Positions 42,501 to 50,372 are shown, numbered from the stretch's first letter. The stretch: 64,000 bases of DNA from Paraburkholderia ferrariae NBRC 106233 (GCF_000685035.1 NZ_BAYB01000019.1:1-64000), one strand, 5' to 3'. Translations and numbers: made by a program. Notes: a model not told the origin generated them from the letters alone.

Positions 42501-42550
42501 GTAGGCATCATTAGCCCGCGATGGGGCAGTTGAAGGAGAATGCCATCTCC
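42501..42550 (-). promoter_or_regulatory. Fluoride riboswitch 11 (DUF190-ppa-eno-eno operon)
   Basis: Minus strand GGAGATGGCATTCTCC, TTCAACTGCC (T for C in the usual AACCGC), hairpin CCATCGCGG and GCTAATGATGCCTAC. CCTGGG just after it can pair with CCCAGG, and GGACG with CGTCC inside, giving a terminator-like stem before TTTG. Confidence 0.9.
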
Positions 42551-42557
42551 TTGTTTA

Positions 42558-42586
42558 ATCTTAACACGCTGCACAAACCCCGGCTA
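42558..42586 (-). promoter_or_regulatory. Promoter for riboswitch 11 transcript
   Basis: Minus-strand TAGCCG, 17-base spacer, TAAGAT, ending 7 bases before the aptamer; the -35 box is weaker than in its siblings. Confidence 0.55.
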
Positions 42587-42645
42587 CTACCCGGGACGCG
42601 CCCGAACTTCCTGCCGCCAAGGTTTGATCACGCGCAAAATCCGCG

Positions 42646-42674
42646 TTGCGAAATACCGGTACTTTGGCTACAGT
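42646..42674 (+). promoter_or_regulatory. Promoter for riboswitch 12 transcript
   Basis: TTGCGA, 17-base spacer, TACAGT, ending 18 bases before the aptamer; divergent from the promoter at 42558-42586. Confidence 0.65.
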
Positions 42675-42692
42675 AAAACGAGTCTGATCTAC

Positions 42693-42744
42693 GGAGATGG
42701 CATTCTCCGCCAACCGCCGGCGACGCCCGGCTGATGATGCCTGC
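42693..42744 (+). promoter_or_regulatory. Fluoride riboswitch 12
   Basis: GGAGATGGCATTCTCC, GCCAACCGCCGG hairpin, GCTGATGATGCCTGC. It is back to back with riboswitch 11 (143 bases apart) and precedes the HAD-ppa pair. Confidence 0.92.
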
Positions 42745-42840
42745 AGCTGTCCGGTTTCCGGGTTGCTGCGGGGCGCGCGTTCTCTCCCCGTTCGACCCCT
42801 GCCGGTATGTTTCTCTGTATGCCGCTGACAGGAGCGACGA

Positions 42841-43311
42841 ATGATCTCCATCGAGATTCCCGGTTACCACACGCTGGACCTCCGGCATCTTGTGCTCGAC
42901 TACAACGGCACGCTGGCGGTCGATGGCCGTCTGCTCGACGGCGTCGAGGCACAGCTCCTGGCCCTCACCCGCATCGTCGACCTCCACATCGTGACGGGCA
43001 ATACCTACGGCGACGCCCGCGAGCATCTGCGCGGATGCCCGGCCGAGGTGGTCTGCCTGCCGGTCAGTGGGCAGGCTCAGGCCAAACGCGAGTATGTGCA
43101 GCGGCTCGGGGCGCAACACGTGGCGGCAGTCGGGAACGGGCGCAACGACGCCCCGATGCTCGAACGGGCTGCGCTCGGTATCGCCGTGGCAGGTACTGAA
43201 GGTCTCGCCTGCGACGCGCTGCAAGCGGCCGATGTCGTCGTCCACCATGCGGTGGATGCTCTCGGGCTCCTGCTGCATCCGAAACGCCTAATTGCCACAT
43301 TGCGTAGCTGA
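42841..43311 (+). CDS. Soluble P-type ATPase-like HAD phosphatase (COG4087)
   Basis: A 156-aa stand-alone HAD domain. IEIPGYHTLDLRHLVLDYNGTLAVDG opens it, and VAAVGNGRNDAPMLERAALGIAV gives the motif IV aspartate; this is the COG4087 pattern, which resembles the phosphorylation domain of P-type ATPases without a membrane part. HAD motif I reads DYNGT, so the usual second aspartate is Asn. HAD enzymes use Mg2+ and are prone to metallofluoride inhibition. AGGAG precedes the ATG at 42841. It is followed after 18 bases by ppa copy 2. Confidence 0.88.
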   Translation: MISIEIPGYHTLDLRHLVLDYNGTLAVDGRLLDGVEAQLLALTRIVDLHIVTGNTYGDAREHLRGCPAEVVCLPVSGQAQAKREYVQRLGAQHVAAVGNGRNDAPMLERAALGIAVAGTEGLACDALQAADVVVHHAVDALGLLLHPKRLIATLRS

Positions 43312-43329
43312 CCTGACGGGAGCTTCCAG

Positions 43330-43875
43330 ATGGACTACGACGGTATCGGCGCGGGCGGCAATGTCCCCGCTTCGTTTGACGTGGTCATCGAAATGTCGGC
43401 GTTAGGCGAGCCGGTCAAGTACGAGGCCGACCCAAAGTCTGGCCGCCTGCGGGTCGAGACGTTCATGATGACAAGCATGCGGTATCCGGCGAACTACGGC
43501 TTCATTCCAGACACCCTTGCGCCGGACGGGCGGCCGCTCGACGCGCTCGTTGTTGCTCCGTTCCCGATCGTTCCTGGCGCAGTGGTCGAAGCACGCGCGC
43601 TTGGCACGATGCACCTGACGGATGAGCGCGGTCCGGACACAAAGGTCATCGCCGTACCCGTCGGCCGCGTTTGCACATCCACCACAGGAAGCCGCTCGCT
43701 CGACGACCTGCCGGAACCACTGCTCCACGAGTTTCGCCACTTCTTCGTGAACTACAAGATACTTGAACCCGGCCGCTGGTCCCGCTTCGAGCACTGGGGA
43801 TCCGTGGAGGATGCACACGGCGAGCTGCTCCGGTGCATTGCCAAATGGCGCGAAGCGTCCGCACCATCGGAGTGA
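43330..43875 (+). CDS. ppa: Divergent family I inorganic pyrophosphatase, island copy 2
   Basis: A 181-aa family I pyrophosphatase homologue with altered catalytic residues. PVKYE, YPANYGFIP, MTDERGPDTK and NYKILEPGRW are conserved. However, the signature is DGRPLD (66-71): Arg68 replaces the central aspartate (E. coli Asp67) that activates the nucleophilic water. In addition, VETF replaces VDRF, removing the phosphate-binding Arg (E. coli Arg43). It may therefore be a weak or re-purposed enzyme, or work by a different metal geometry. It differs clearly from copy 1 at 41456. It is co-transcribed with the HAD gene. Confidence 0.9.
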   Translation: MDYDGIGAGGNVPASFDVVIEMSALGEPVKYEADPKSGRLRVETFMMTSMRYPANYGFIPDTLAPDGRPLDALVVAPFPIVPGAVVEARALGTMHLTDERGPDTKVIAVPVGRVCTSTTGSRSLDDLPEPLLHEFRHFFVNYKILEPGRWSRFEHWGSVEDAHGELLRCIAKWREASAPSE

Positions 43876-43919
43876 CCGCTCAAACGCGAACCTTGTTCTT
43901 CCCCGAGATATTGGACGCG

Positions 43920-43948
43920 TTGCCGAGGCTCGCCGCAGTCATTAGATT
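43920..43948 (+). promoter_or_regulatory. Promoter for riboswitch 13 transcript
   Basis: TTGCCG, 17-base spacer, TAGATT, ending 15 bases before the aptamer. Confidence 0.65.
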
Positions 43949-43963
43949 GAAGTCGTCAACGCG

Positions 43964-44019
43964 GGAGATGGCATGCCTCCCTGAACCGCCGCGTGCAATA
44001 TGCGGCTGATGATGCCTAC
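43964..44019 (+). promoter_or_regulatory. Fluoride riboswitch 13
   Basis: GGAGATGGCATGCCTCC, CTGAACCGCCGC hairpin, GGCTGATGATGCCTAC. It precedes the Cys/His-rich protein and second dynamin-like GTPase. CCTGGA after the aptamer can pair with TCCAGG 27 bases on. Confidence 0.92.
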
Positions 44020-44044
44020 AGTTCCTGGAGAGGAGCTGCGGGTC

Positions 44045-44107
44045 ATGCCGTTGCCTGTCCAGGCGTGTGTCTTTTCAACACCAGACAGACAGTGCAATAC
44101 GCCATGA
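44045..44107 (+). CDS. Possible 20-aa coupling peptide
   Basis: An ATG at 44045 follows a strong GGAGAGGAG site. Its frame encodes 20 residues (MPLPVQACVFSTPDRQCNTP) and its stop overlaps the ATG of the next gene (ATGA at 44104-44107). The downstream ATG lacks its own ribosome site, so translation of the short frame may drive it. Alternatively the main protein starts upstream in another frame, where a CPGVC motif is readable, and an indel has separated them. Confidence 0.4.
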   Translation: MPLPVQACVFSTPDRQCNTP

Positions 44108-44784
44108 CGCTCTCGGACGGCGAGGTCGATTTTCTCTGGTGGTTCATCCAGGGCAGCATCATGGACGCCGACGTCCGGGCACGCCTTTACGACCACTGGG
44201 GAATGTGCCCTCGACATGCGCTGGCCTTCCTCATCGTCGAAGCGGCATTTCGTCCACACCTCATCCACGGCAGCACCATCCTGTACGCGGAACTGATACG
44301 CCGCGCCGCACGGGTGCTCGGCGGAAATCCGCTATACAGGCTGGCACCCGAAGCGCTTGCGCGACACAGGCTGCGTTCCTCTGGCCCGTGCCATATGTGC
44401 GGACTCGGCTACGGACCGGACTCCGCGGGAAACGCCCCACCTGATCGACTCGCAAAGGGCCGCGATCTTGCCAATGCGCGGGCCTTCGCCGCTGACAACC
44501 GCAACGGCTGGTTACCACACGTATGCGGGCTATGCGCCGACACCGACAGTCCTGTGCGTTGCCGGCCGCATCTCATTGAAGCGCTGGAACACGGTGGATC
44601 GATTTCGATGCAACTTCACCGGGATAGCGTCGAAAGCATCGGCACCCACCTGGCGAAATTTGAACACGCCTTTCGCTGGGACAGCCGCGACACCGATACG
44701 GACACGGATCGGGGCGCGCTCGTTGCCGCGATCGGCTGGTGCAGCGGCTGGCACGAAATACTTGCAACCTTCGATAGCCATTAG
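44104..44784 (+). CDS. Cys/His-rich partner protein of dynamin-like GTPase 2
   Basis: A 226-aa protein with modules like those of the protein at 27387: WGMCPRHALAF (CxxH), GPCHMCGLG (CxxC) and VCGLCADTD with RCRPHLIEAL (CxxC, CxxH). In the same frame upstream of this ATG a CPGVC motif can be read, which would complete the first module, so the real start may be further upstream or the gene has suffered a change near 44100. No membrane helix is evident. It is followed after 15 bases by the GTPase gene, repeating the GTPase plus Cys/His-protein pairing seen at 24.9-28.5 kb. Confidence 0.7.
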   Translation: MTLSDGEVDFLWWFIQGSIMDADVRARLYDHWGMCPRHALAFLIVEAAFRPHLIHGSTILYAELIRRAARVLGGNPLYRLAPEALARHRLRSSGPCHMCGLGYGPDSAGNAPPDRLAKGRDLANARAFAADNRNGWLPHVCGLCADTDSPVRCRPHLIEALEHGGSISMQLHRDSVESIGTHLAKFEHAFRWDSRDTDTDTDRGALVAAIGWCSGWHEILATFDSH

Positions 44785-44799
44785 AAAACGAGACCGCTC

Positions 44800-46878
44800 A
44801 TGTTACGCGACCACAAGCATTCCGCGTTCCCGTCTGAATACGCCAGACGGATTGGAGAAGCTTTCGTGCGCATCGACTCCTGCCTCACTGATGCATTGCA
44901 TTACCTCGATCCTGTTTCGCACCGATCCCCGTTCCCGTCGCGAATCGCCGACGGTGTTCCTGTCCAGCACCAGATGATGCTGGAGGGACTGAACCAGATA
45001 CGCGCGGCCATGTGCACCATCGTCGAACGACACGGCATCGCACTCCCCACCCCCGACACCGGTGCCGTCAACGCCTCCCGTCTGCGTATCAGCGAAGCGA
45101 TACTCGCAGCGTCCGAACTCGACCCGCGCATCACTAATCTTTCTTCCTTGCCTCCAGCTCATGGCCTTCCCGATGAACTCCAGGAGGACGCCAGCCGGCT
45201 AGTGGGTCACCTGATGGCGCTCCTCGAAAGTGTTCAGGCATCGCTCGCCGGAAGCCTCACCGGAACAAACCCCTCCTCCGTTGGCCAGGTGCCAGGCGTG
45301 TCGCAGCAATCGGCCAATCAGGGAACGCCTGTTGACCCTCTCCTGCTGGAGCTGGAGCGCATTACAACCATCCACGGCCTGGGCGAACTCCACCGACGCA
45401 CGCTCGACTTTTCCCGCCACCATGCCTCTGAAGACATAGTGGTCGGTTTTTTCGGTGCGGTCAGCGCCGGCAAATCGTCACTGATAAACAGTCTGGTGGG
45501 CAGCGCGTTGCTACCGGTGGCAGCACTGCCGACCACCACGATACCGGTCGAAGTCCGCCGCGGCCGCACCGCGAAAGGCACAGTGGAATTTGTCGCGGCA
45601 AAGCCCGAACAGATCGAACCGGGCCGCATTGCCGAGTTCGTCGACGACCACTACAACAACGCAAACGCGCGGCAGGTCACGCGAATTATCATCGAGGCGG
45701 CCGCCGAACTGCTCGCCAGCGGAGTTACGCTGATCGATACGCCAGGCGTCGACTGGAATGTCTGGGACGCGACGCCGGGTGGCCCGACGACGGCCCCCTG
45801 GTGCGATCTCGCGATCGTGCTCATTTCGGCGACCGCCCCGCTGACACTGCGCGAAGCCGCGCTGGTACGTCAGTTGACTAACCGAGGCGCACGCGTTGCG
45901 GTACTCATCACCAAGATCGATCTCGTCGAAGCCGACGACCGGTGGCGCATCTATGACCACGTCGTACGCGGTCTCTGGAAGAGTACCCACCTCGACGTTC
46001 CGGTGTACCTGATCAGCACGTGCGAGGACGACCCGCCGTGGCGGCGCGCCTGGATGGACGGCCCTTTCGCCGATACGCTCGCGCAATGCCGCGACCAGCG
46101 CCTCGCCATGCGTAGCCGACAGCTCGCTGCGTTGCGAAGCAACGTCCTCGACGCACTCCAGATACGGCTCCTGTGGCGTTCGCCGGTCACGCATGACGGC
46201 GAACAGGTCGACGAAGTCATTGGCGCATTGAGCGCGATTCGTGCAGCGATCCAGGCCGCGGCCCCGTCGCCGCGACATTCCGCCATGTTGCTCGAGCGAA
46301 CGATGGCCGGCCTTGCCAACGAAATCGCGCACAACGCTGCCGCCCTGTGGTCCGAAACGCATGACATGCTGTTCGATGCAACGCGCCTGGTCGAACTGGC
46401 CACCAATGCACGGGCGCTATCGCTGGCTGGCACGGCGACCCGAACACTCGAAACGCTGCATGCGCGAGCAAACATTGCATTGCATCACGCGGCGGACGCG
46501 CTCGGGGCAGCCCGGCTTCTACCGGGGCTGCCACCGGGCGCCTACGTCGCGCCGGCCTTTGTGTTCGACCGCCCCTTGCCGACCACGCTGTTGCCACGTT
46601 CGCTCGGCTGGGTGATCGGTCGCTGGGGCTTCTATCTCAGTGCGCGCAACAGCCTGCTTCACAACGCTTCGACAGAGGTCATCCGTCAATCGCTTTCGTC
46701 CTATCTTGATCTGCTCGACGCATGGATGCGACGCTCGCTTGCGGGCCTTGCCAAGGCACTCGACGAGCATATCGTCCGCATCCAGGCCGCGCGGAAGCGG
46801 GACGACCCCGAGACACTCAGGGCGGCCAACCAGCTCCATCGCGACATCGCCAGACTGCTTTCGGCCGAATTCAGCTGA
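44800..46878 (+). CDS. Dynamin-like GTPase 2
   Basis: A 692-aa GTPase. A helical N-terminal domain of about 200 residues precedes the GTPase core: P-loop GAVSAGKSS (219-227), threonine-rich G2 region ALPTTTIPVEV (242-252), G3 DTPG (313-316) and G4 TKID (371-374). The helical C-terminal half has one moderately hydrophobic stretch near residues 595-625 (LLPRSLGWVIGRWGFYLSA) that may touch the membrane. It lacks the Cys/His modules fused in GTPase 1; here they are on the separate upstream gene. It is the last gene from riboswitch 13 and converges with the MutS-like pair. Confidence 0.82.
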   Translation: MLRDHKHSAFPSEYARRIGEAFVRIDSCLTDALHYLDPVSHRSPFPSRIADGVPVQHQMMLEGLNQIRAAMCTIVERHGIALPTPDTGAVNASRLRISEAILAASELDPRITNLSSLPPAHGLPDELQEDASRLVGHLMALLESVQASLAGSLTGTNPSSVGQVPGVSQQSANQGTPVDPLLLELERITTIHGLGELHRRTLDFSRHHASEDIVVGFFGAVSAGKSSLINSLVGSALLPVAALPTTTIPVEVRRGRTAKGTVEFVAAKPEQIEPGRIAEFVDDHYNNANARQVTRIIIEAAAELLASGVTLIDTPGVDWNVWDATPGGPTTAPWCDLAIVLISATAPLTLREAALVRQLTNRGARVAVLITKIDLVEADDRWRIYDHVVRGLWKSTHLDVPVYLISTCEDDPPWRRAWMDGPFADTLAQCRDQRLAMRSRQLAALRSNVLDALQIRLLWRSPVTHDGEQVDEVIGALSAIRAAIQAAAPSPRHSAMLLERTMAGLANEIAHNAAALWSETHDMLFDATRLVELATNARALSLAGTATRTLETLHARANIALHHAADALGAARLLPGLPPGAYVAPAFVFDRPLPTTLLPRSLGWVIGRWGFYLSARNSLLHNASTEVIRQSLSSYLDLLDAWMRRSLAGLAKALDEHIVRIQAARKRDDPETLRAANQLHRDIARLLSAEFS

Positions 46879-46982
46879 CGCGCGGTGCGCCCCTTCTGCC
46901 GACGAGTCGCCCGCTGCCGGGAAACCCACACGGTCCCGATTTGAGGCCCCCAGTCGGCCGGATGACCGCGGTCGGCCTAAGA

Positions 46983-48581
46983 CTACCGCCGCCCGTCGAC
47001 ACCTTGCTCCTCGCCAGGTAAAGCGGGCGCATCCTCCAGTACGCCAGCGCCAGATGCAGATGCAACGGCACCGACTTCGGGCGCGGCATCGTCGCCAAAT
47101 ATCTGCCGGTAGAGATCCTGACCGAAACTGGTCTGCAGTGGCTCCGCCTCAATCAACCGGAATGTGCGGACTCCGTCCTCACGGCGTTCCGCCCGTAGAA
47201 ATATCGACGGAAATTTTTCGTTTTCGTGCAAGGCGTGCGCGAGTGAATAGAGATGGGTTACAAAGAATACCTTTACATGATGCTCAAGTAACGCATCCAG
47301 AATCTGCCGCCCGATGTCCGACCCTTCGCGCTCATTCGTCGATGCGAAGGATTCATTCGAGAGAAAAAGCGCATTCGCAACCATATGGTCGACGATTTCT
47401 GTCATGCGCCGCAGTTCCTCGTCGAACTTCCCTCCGCGCATTGACGCGTCCTCTTCGCGTTTGTAGTGAGTCAAGACGGCCTGCGCGACGTTGGCCTCGA
47501 ATTCGTCGGCGCCCACAAACACGCCTGCCTGCAGCAGGATCTGCGCGATCCCGATGCTGCGCAGGAAGGTCGACTTCCCGCCCTGGTTAGCACCGGTCAC
47601 GACAACCAGATCCTTACCGGTGGCATCCGCGTCGTTGCCGACCGGTGCCTGTTCCATTCTCAGTGCGAGGTTCACGTCGTAGAGCCCCCGATACCGATGC
47701 CTGCGCTCAGCTACCGTGTGAGGGACCGGAAAACAGACCGGCATGCCGCGGCGTACCAGTTCATTGTGCAGATTCATGCAGCCGAGATAAAACCCCAGCT
47801 CCAGGGAAAGCATTGAGAAAAAGCTTTTGATATGGTCCGCGGACTGGGCGAGCGCGTTCGCGACATGGTTGATGCCGCGTGCCTCGAGCTCCCCGAGCGC
47901 GCGCGCGCCGTTCTCGTCCCGATCTGCGATCCGGAAAGTCCTCGACGGCGGCCGTTTGGCAAACATCCGCCTGAAGAAGTTCGGATCCTTTTCGTGCGGC
48001 CTGCGCAGCACATAGTTCTCGCCCTTGTTGCCACGCCCAGGCTGCGCGCTGATCAACACTCCACCACTGAATCTGATTTCCTTCAGGCACCGTGTGATCG
48101 TTTCGAAGTACTCGTCCGCCAGTTCTTCGCGCAGCATCGAGAAAAAGCGCCGGAAGCCCGGCGACTCGAAGTGGCCCACGTTATCGTCAGCCAGACGGCG
48201 AAGCCGTACCAGTATTCCTGAAAACGTCTGGACCAGATCGCGTGCACCGTGCAGGACGCCAGTCGGCGACGAAGTCACACCCCAATAGAAGCTTTTTCGC
48301 TCGGCAGCCAGTGCCTCTACCGCAATCGCATAGATCTGCCTTGCCACATCCTCATGCTTGATGCAGTCCCTTAGCACTGCCTGGCGATAGAGGATCTCGT
48401 CGAGGTCGGACAGACTGATCGGCAAGACCTTCTTCGTTATGTCGAAAAGGTACTCGTCTCCAGCGGCCATGACCTTGTAGAGCGTATTCAATTCCAGGTC
48501 CTGTACCAGCGTTCGTTCGTTCCAGAACTCTTCGCGCCGCCAGTTGAAATCTTCTCCGTCATGCAGCAGATAGGCTTTCAT
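46983..48581 (-). CDS. MutS-like ATPase 2
   Basis: A 532-aa protein with a MutS-type C-terminal ATPase: Walker A GANQGGKS (330-337), a Q-loop-like region, signature-like STNEREGSDIGRQIL and LFVTHLYSLAH switch. Walker B ends NE (FLSNE, 406-410) where MutS has DE. The N-terminal 300 residues are helical and correspond to lever/clamp regions; the mismatch-binding domain I with its Phe-x-Glu motif is missing. The start overlaps the stop of MutS-like 1 by four bases. The two could form an obligate heterodimer. MutS-like genes behind this RNA class were noted when the crcB motif was first described. Confidence 0.85.
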   Translation of the reverse strand: MKAYLLHDGEDFNWRREEFWNERTLVQDLELNTLYKVMAAGDEYLFDITKKVLPISLSDLDEILYRQAVLRDCIKHEDVARQIYAIAVEALAAERKSFYWGVTSSPTGVLHGARDLVQTFSGILVRLRRLADDNVGHFESPGFRRFFSMLREELADEYFETITRCLKEIRFSGGVLISAQPGRGNKGENYVLRRPHEKDPNFFRRMFAKRPPSRTFRIADRDENGARALGELEARGINHVANALAQSADHIKSFFSMLSLELGFYLGCMNLHNELVRRGMPVCFPVPHTVAERRHRYRGLYDVNLALRMEQAPVGNDADATGKDLVVVTGANQGGKSTFLRSIGIAQILLQAGVFVGADEFEANVAQAVLTHYKREEDASMRGGKFDEELRRMTEIVDHMVANALFLSNESFASTNEREGSDIGRQILDALLEHHVKVFFVTHLYSLAHALHENEKFPSIFLRAERREDGVRTFRLIEAEPLQTSFGQDLYRQIFGDDAAPEVGAVASASGAGVLEDAPALPGEEQGVDGRR

Positions 48582-50113
48582 GATGCGAGGCGCTCCTTCA
48601 GGCGATCGTAGGTGAGTCCATATTGCTCGGCCACCGAAATGGCGTACGCACGCCCATCCGCCGGGCGCCGCTTCACGCGGAATGTCCGGGCGGACGGATT
48701 GTCGGGATTGATCTCGCTCACCATGCTGACCGTCTGGGGGCCGAGCGTCGCCAGTTCCTCGATGAACGTCACGCATACGCACAGCGCATCGAGCCTGATG
48801 ATTTCGCCTATGATGCGGCGACACAGGAACAATGCGTCGGCCAGCGTCGTCGAGCTGAAGATTTCGTTCATCAGGATGATGCTGCCGGACGTAGCGCGCT
48901 GCAGGATTTCATGCATGCGCATCAGGTCGTCCTGAAGCTTGCCGCGCAGGTCCAGCGTATTTTCCTCTCGCTCGAAATGGGCGAAAAGCTTGTCGTACAG
49001 GAACAGATGAGGGCTCCGTCCCGGTACCGGGCAGCCCAGCTTCGCCAGGTAATGCAGTTGCCCGAACGTGCGCGCGAAGGTCGTCTTGCCCCCGTTGTTC
49101 GGTCCGGACACCACGAAGATCCGCTCATAACCCTCCAGGCGCATGTCGTTGCAGACGACGGCAACCTTGTCGGCACAGAGCTTGCGAGCCAGGACGACGT
49201 CGAATGTGTTTTCGCATCGCACGGCCCTGATCGACGATGAAACCGTTGGATAGCCGAATGGCAGCCCCGCATCACGACATGGCTGGATGTAGCTGCGGTA
49301 TGCAAGATAGAACTGGATTTCGCGGTCGAAAGCCGCGACCATCGGGTCCGGATAGTCGGCGTGCCGGGTGCGAAAGGCTTCCAGTGGCGCGAACGATTCA
49401 GGATGAAGTTCGGCGACGAGGTCCAGTATCTTAGCCTCGACGTGATTCATCTCCGGATAGTCATTCTGCGCGACGCTGCGATCCTTTACCTCTGCCTGCT
49501 TGAACCGGTCGAAAATACCCAGCACGTACGCACTGTAATCCGGCTCGCCGTCGTAATTCAGGACTGTCACGGTGTTACCGTTGAGGTGTATGCAGTAGCG
49601 CACTCCGGCAAGCGCCGTACGCACCTCTTCGAGATCCCGTTCAAGCCCGGCGAACACCTCGGACCCAATGTATGACTGAAGCCAGTCATCCAGCCCGCGC
49701 AAGCCTCTTGATGCAGGGCGTCCATTCCGCAAGCCGGCGGAGAATACCCTCACGGCCTGACTGTACTGCGACGCCGCCTCATGGAACCACCACTCCTTCT
49801 GTCGCCGGTAGTACAGCTTTTCGGCCTGTTCGAGACTTGCCCTCATCTTGCGCATGGCAAGTGCGAATGCCTGAATCGATAGCAGGACGTCGGCATTGTC
49901 GAGGTCTTGCATGACCTCATGGCGGTAAACAATCGCGCCCTCGCGCGTCAGCTCAGTTCGGAAGAAGGGAACCAGCTTGTACTCGTCGTAGCCCCGCGTG
50001 GCCTCGTACACAAACTGGTCCAGATTCAGGTCCCCAAAGAACCCGGGTTGATCGACTTCGCCAGACGGACGGCCATCCTCCGGCGTCTCGAAGAGAATGC
50101 TGTGGAATGCCAC
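48578..50113 (-). CDS. MutS-like ATPase 1
   Basis: A protein of about 511 aa with a C-terminal MutS-type ATPase: Walker A GPNNGGKT and Walker B IILMNE, followed by IFSSTTLADALFLCRRI. As in its partner, the catalytic DE of MutS is NE. The N-terminal part is helical, and the mismatch-recognition and connector domains of MutS are absent. A GTG at 50113 with AGGGGG seven bases upstream is the best start; an in-frame ATG at 50134 lacks a ribosome site. It is the first gene after riboswitch 14 and couples to MutS-like 2. Confidence 0.85.
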   Translation of the reverse strand: MAFHSILFETPEDGRPSGEVDQPGFFGDLNLDQFVYEATRGYDEYKLVPFFRTELTREGAIVYRHEVMQDLDNADVLLSIQAFALAMRKMRASLEQAEKLYYRRQKEWWFHEAASQYSQAVRVFSAGLRNGRPASRGLRGLDDWLQSYIGSEVFAGLERDLEEVRTALAGVRYCIHLNGNTVTVLNYDGEPDYSAYVLGIFDRFKQAEVKDRSVAQNDYPEMNHVEAKILDLVAELHPESFAPLEAFRTRHADYPDPMVAAFDREIQFYLAYRSYIQPCRDAGLPFGYPTVSSSIRAVRCENTFDVVLARKLCADKVAVVCNDMRLEGYERIFVVSGPNNGGKTTFARTFGQLHYLAKLGCPVPGRSPHLFLYDKLFAHFEREENTLDLRGKLQDDLMRMHEILQRATSGSIILMNEIFSSTTLADALFLCRRIIGEIIRLDALCVCVTFIEELATLGPQTVSMVSEINPDNPSARTFRVKRRPADGRAYAISVAEQYGLTYDRLKERLAS

Positions 50114-50285
50114 TGTCTTTCCCCCTGTGCTCATCACGCACGCATGGCGCACGCAGCCGGCAGGCCGTTCATAGGAAGCCAGGCCAGGCAATTAGAGAAC
50201 CGGGAATCACCGCGAGGGCGGCACGGGCACGTGAAGGGAGAAACGCGATGTTTCGCGCGCACCTACAGTACCCGTTCCCAGGTCT

Positions 50286-50333
50286 GTAGGCATCATTAGC
50301 CCCATAGGGCGGTTTTGGAGGAATGCCATCTCC
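50286..50333 (-). promoter_or_regulatory. Fluoride riboswitch 14 (MutS-like pair)
   Basis: Minus strand GGAGATGGCATTCCTCC, AAAACCGCCC, short hairpin and GCTAATGATGCCTAC. It faces the MutS-like genes, 173 bases away, and is the rightmost copy. Confidence 0.92.
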
Positions 50334-50343
50334 AGCTGCGGAC

Positions 50344-50372
50344 AGTTTACGCTGCCGGGCTTCGGCTTACAA
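50344..50372 (-). promoter_or_regulatory. Promoter for riboswitch 14 transcript
   Basis: Minus-strand TTGTAA, 17-base spacer, TAAACT, ending 10 bases before the aptamer. Confidence 0.65.

Noticed and set aside
15064..50333. The fourteen elements as a dispersed repeat such as REP/BIME, an IS end or a CRISPR-like array
   Set aside because: They are spaced by genes, always upstream of same-strand genes, show conserved aptamer strands with variable hairpins, and include a crcB leader; this fits riboswitches, not mobile repeats or CRISPR.
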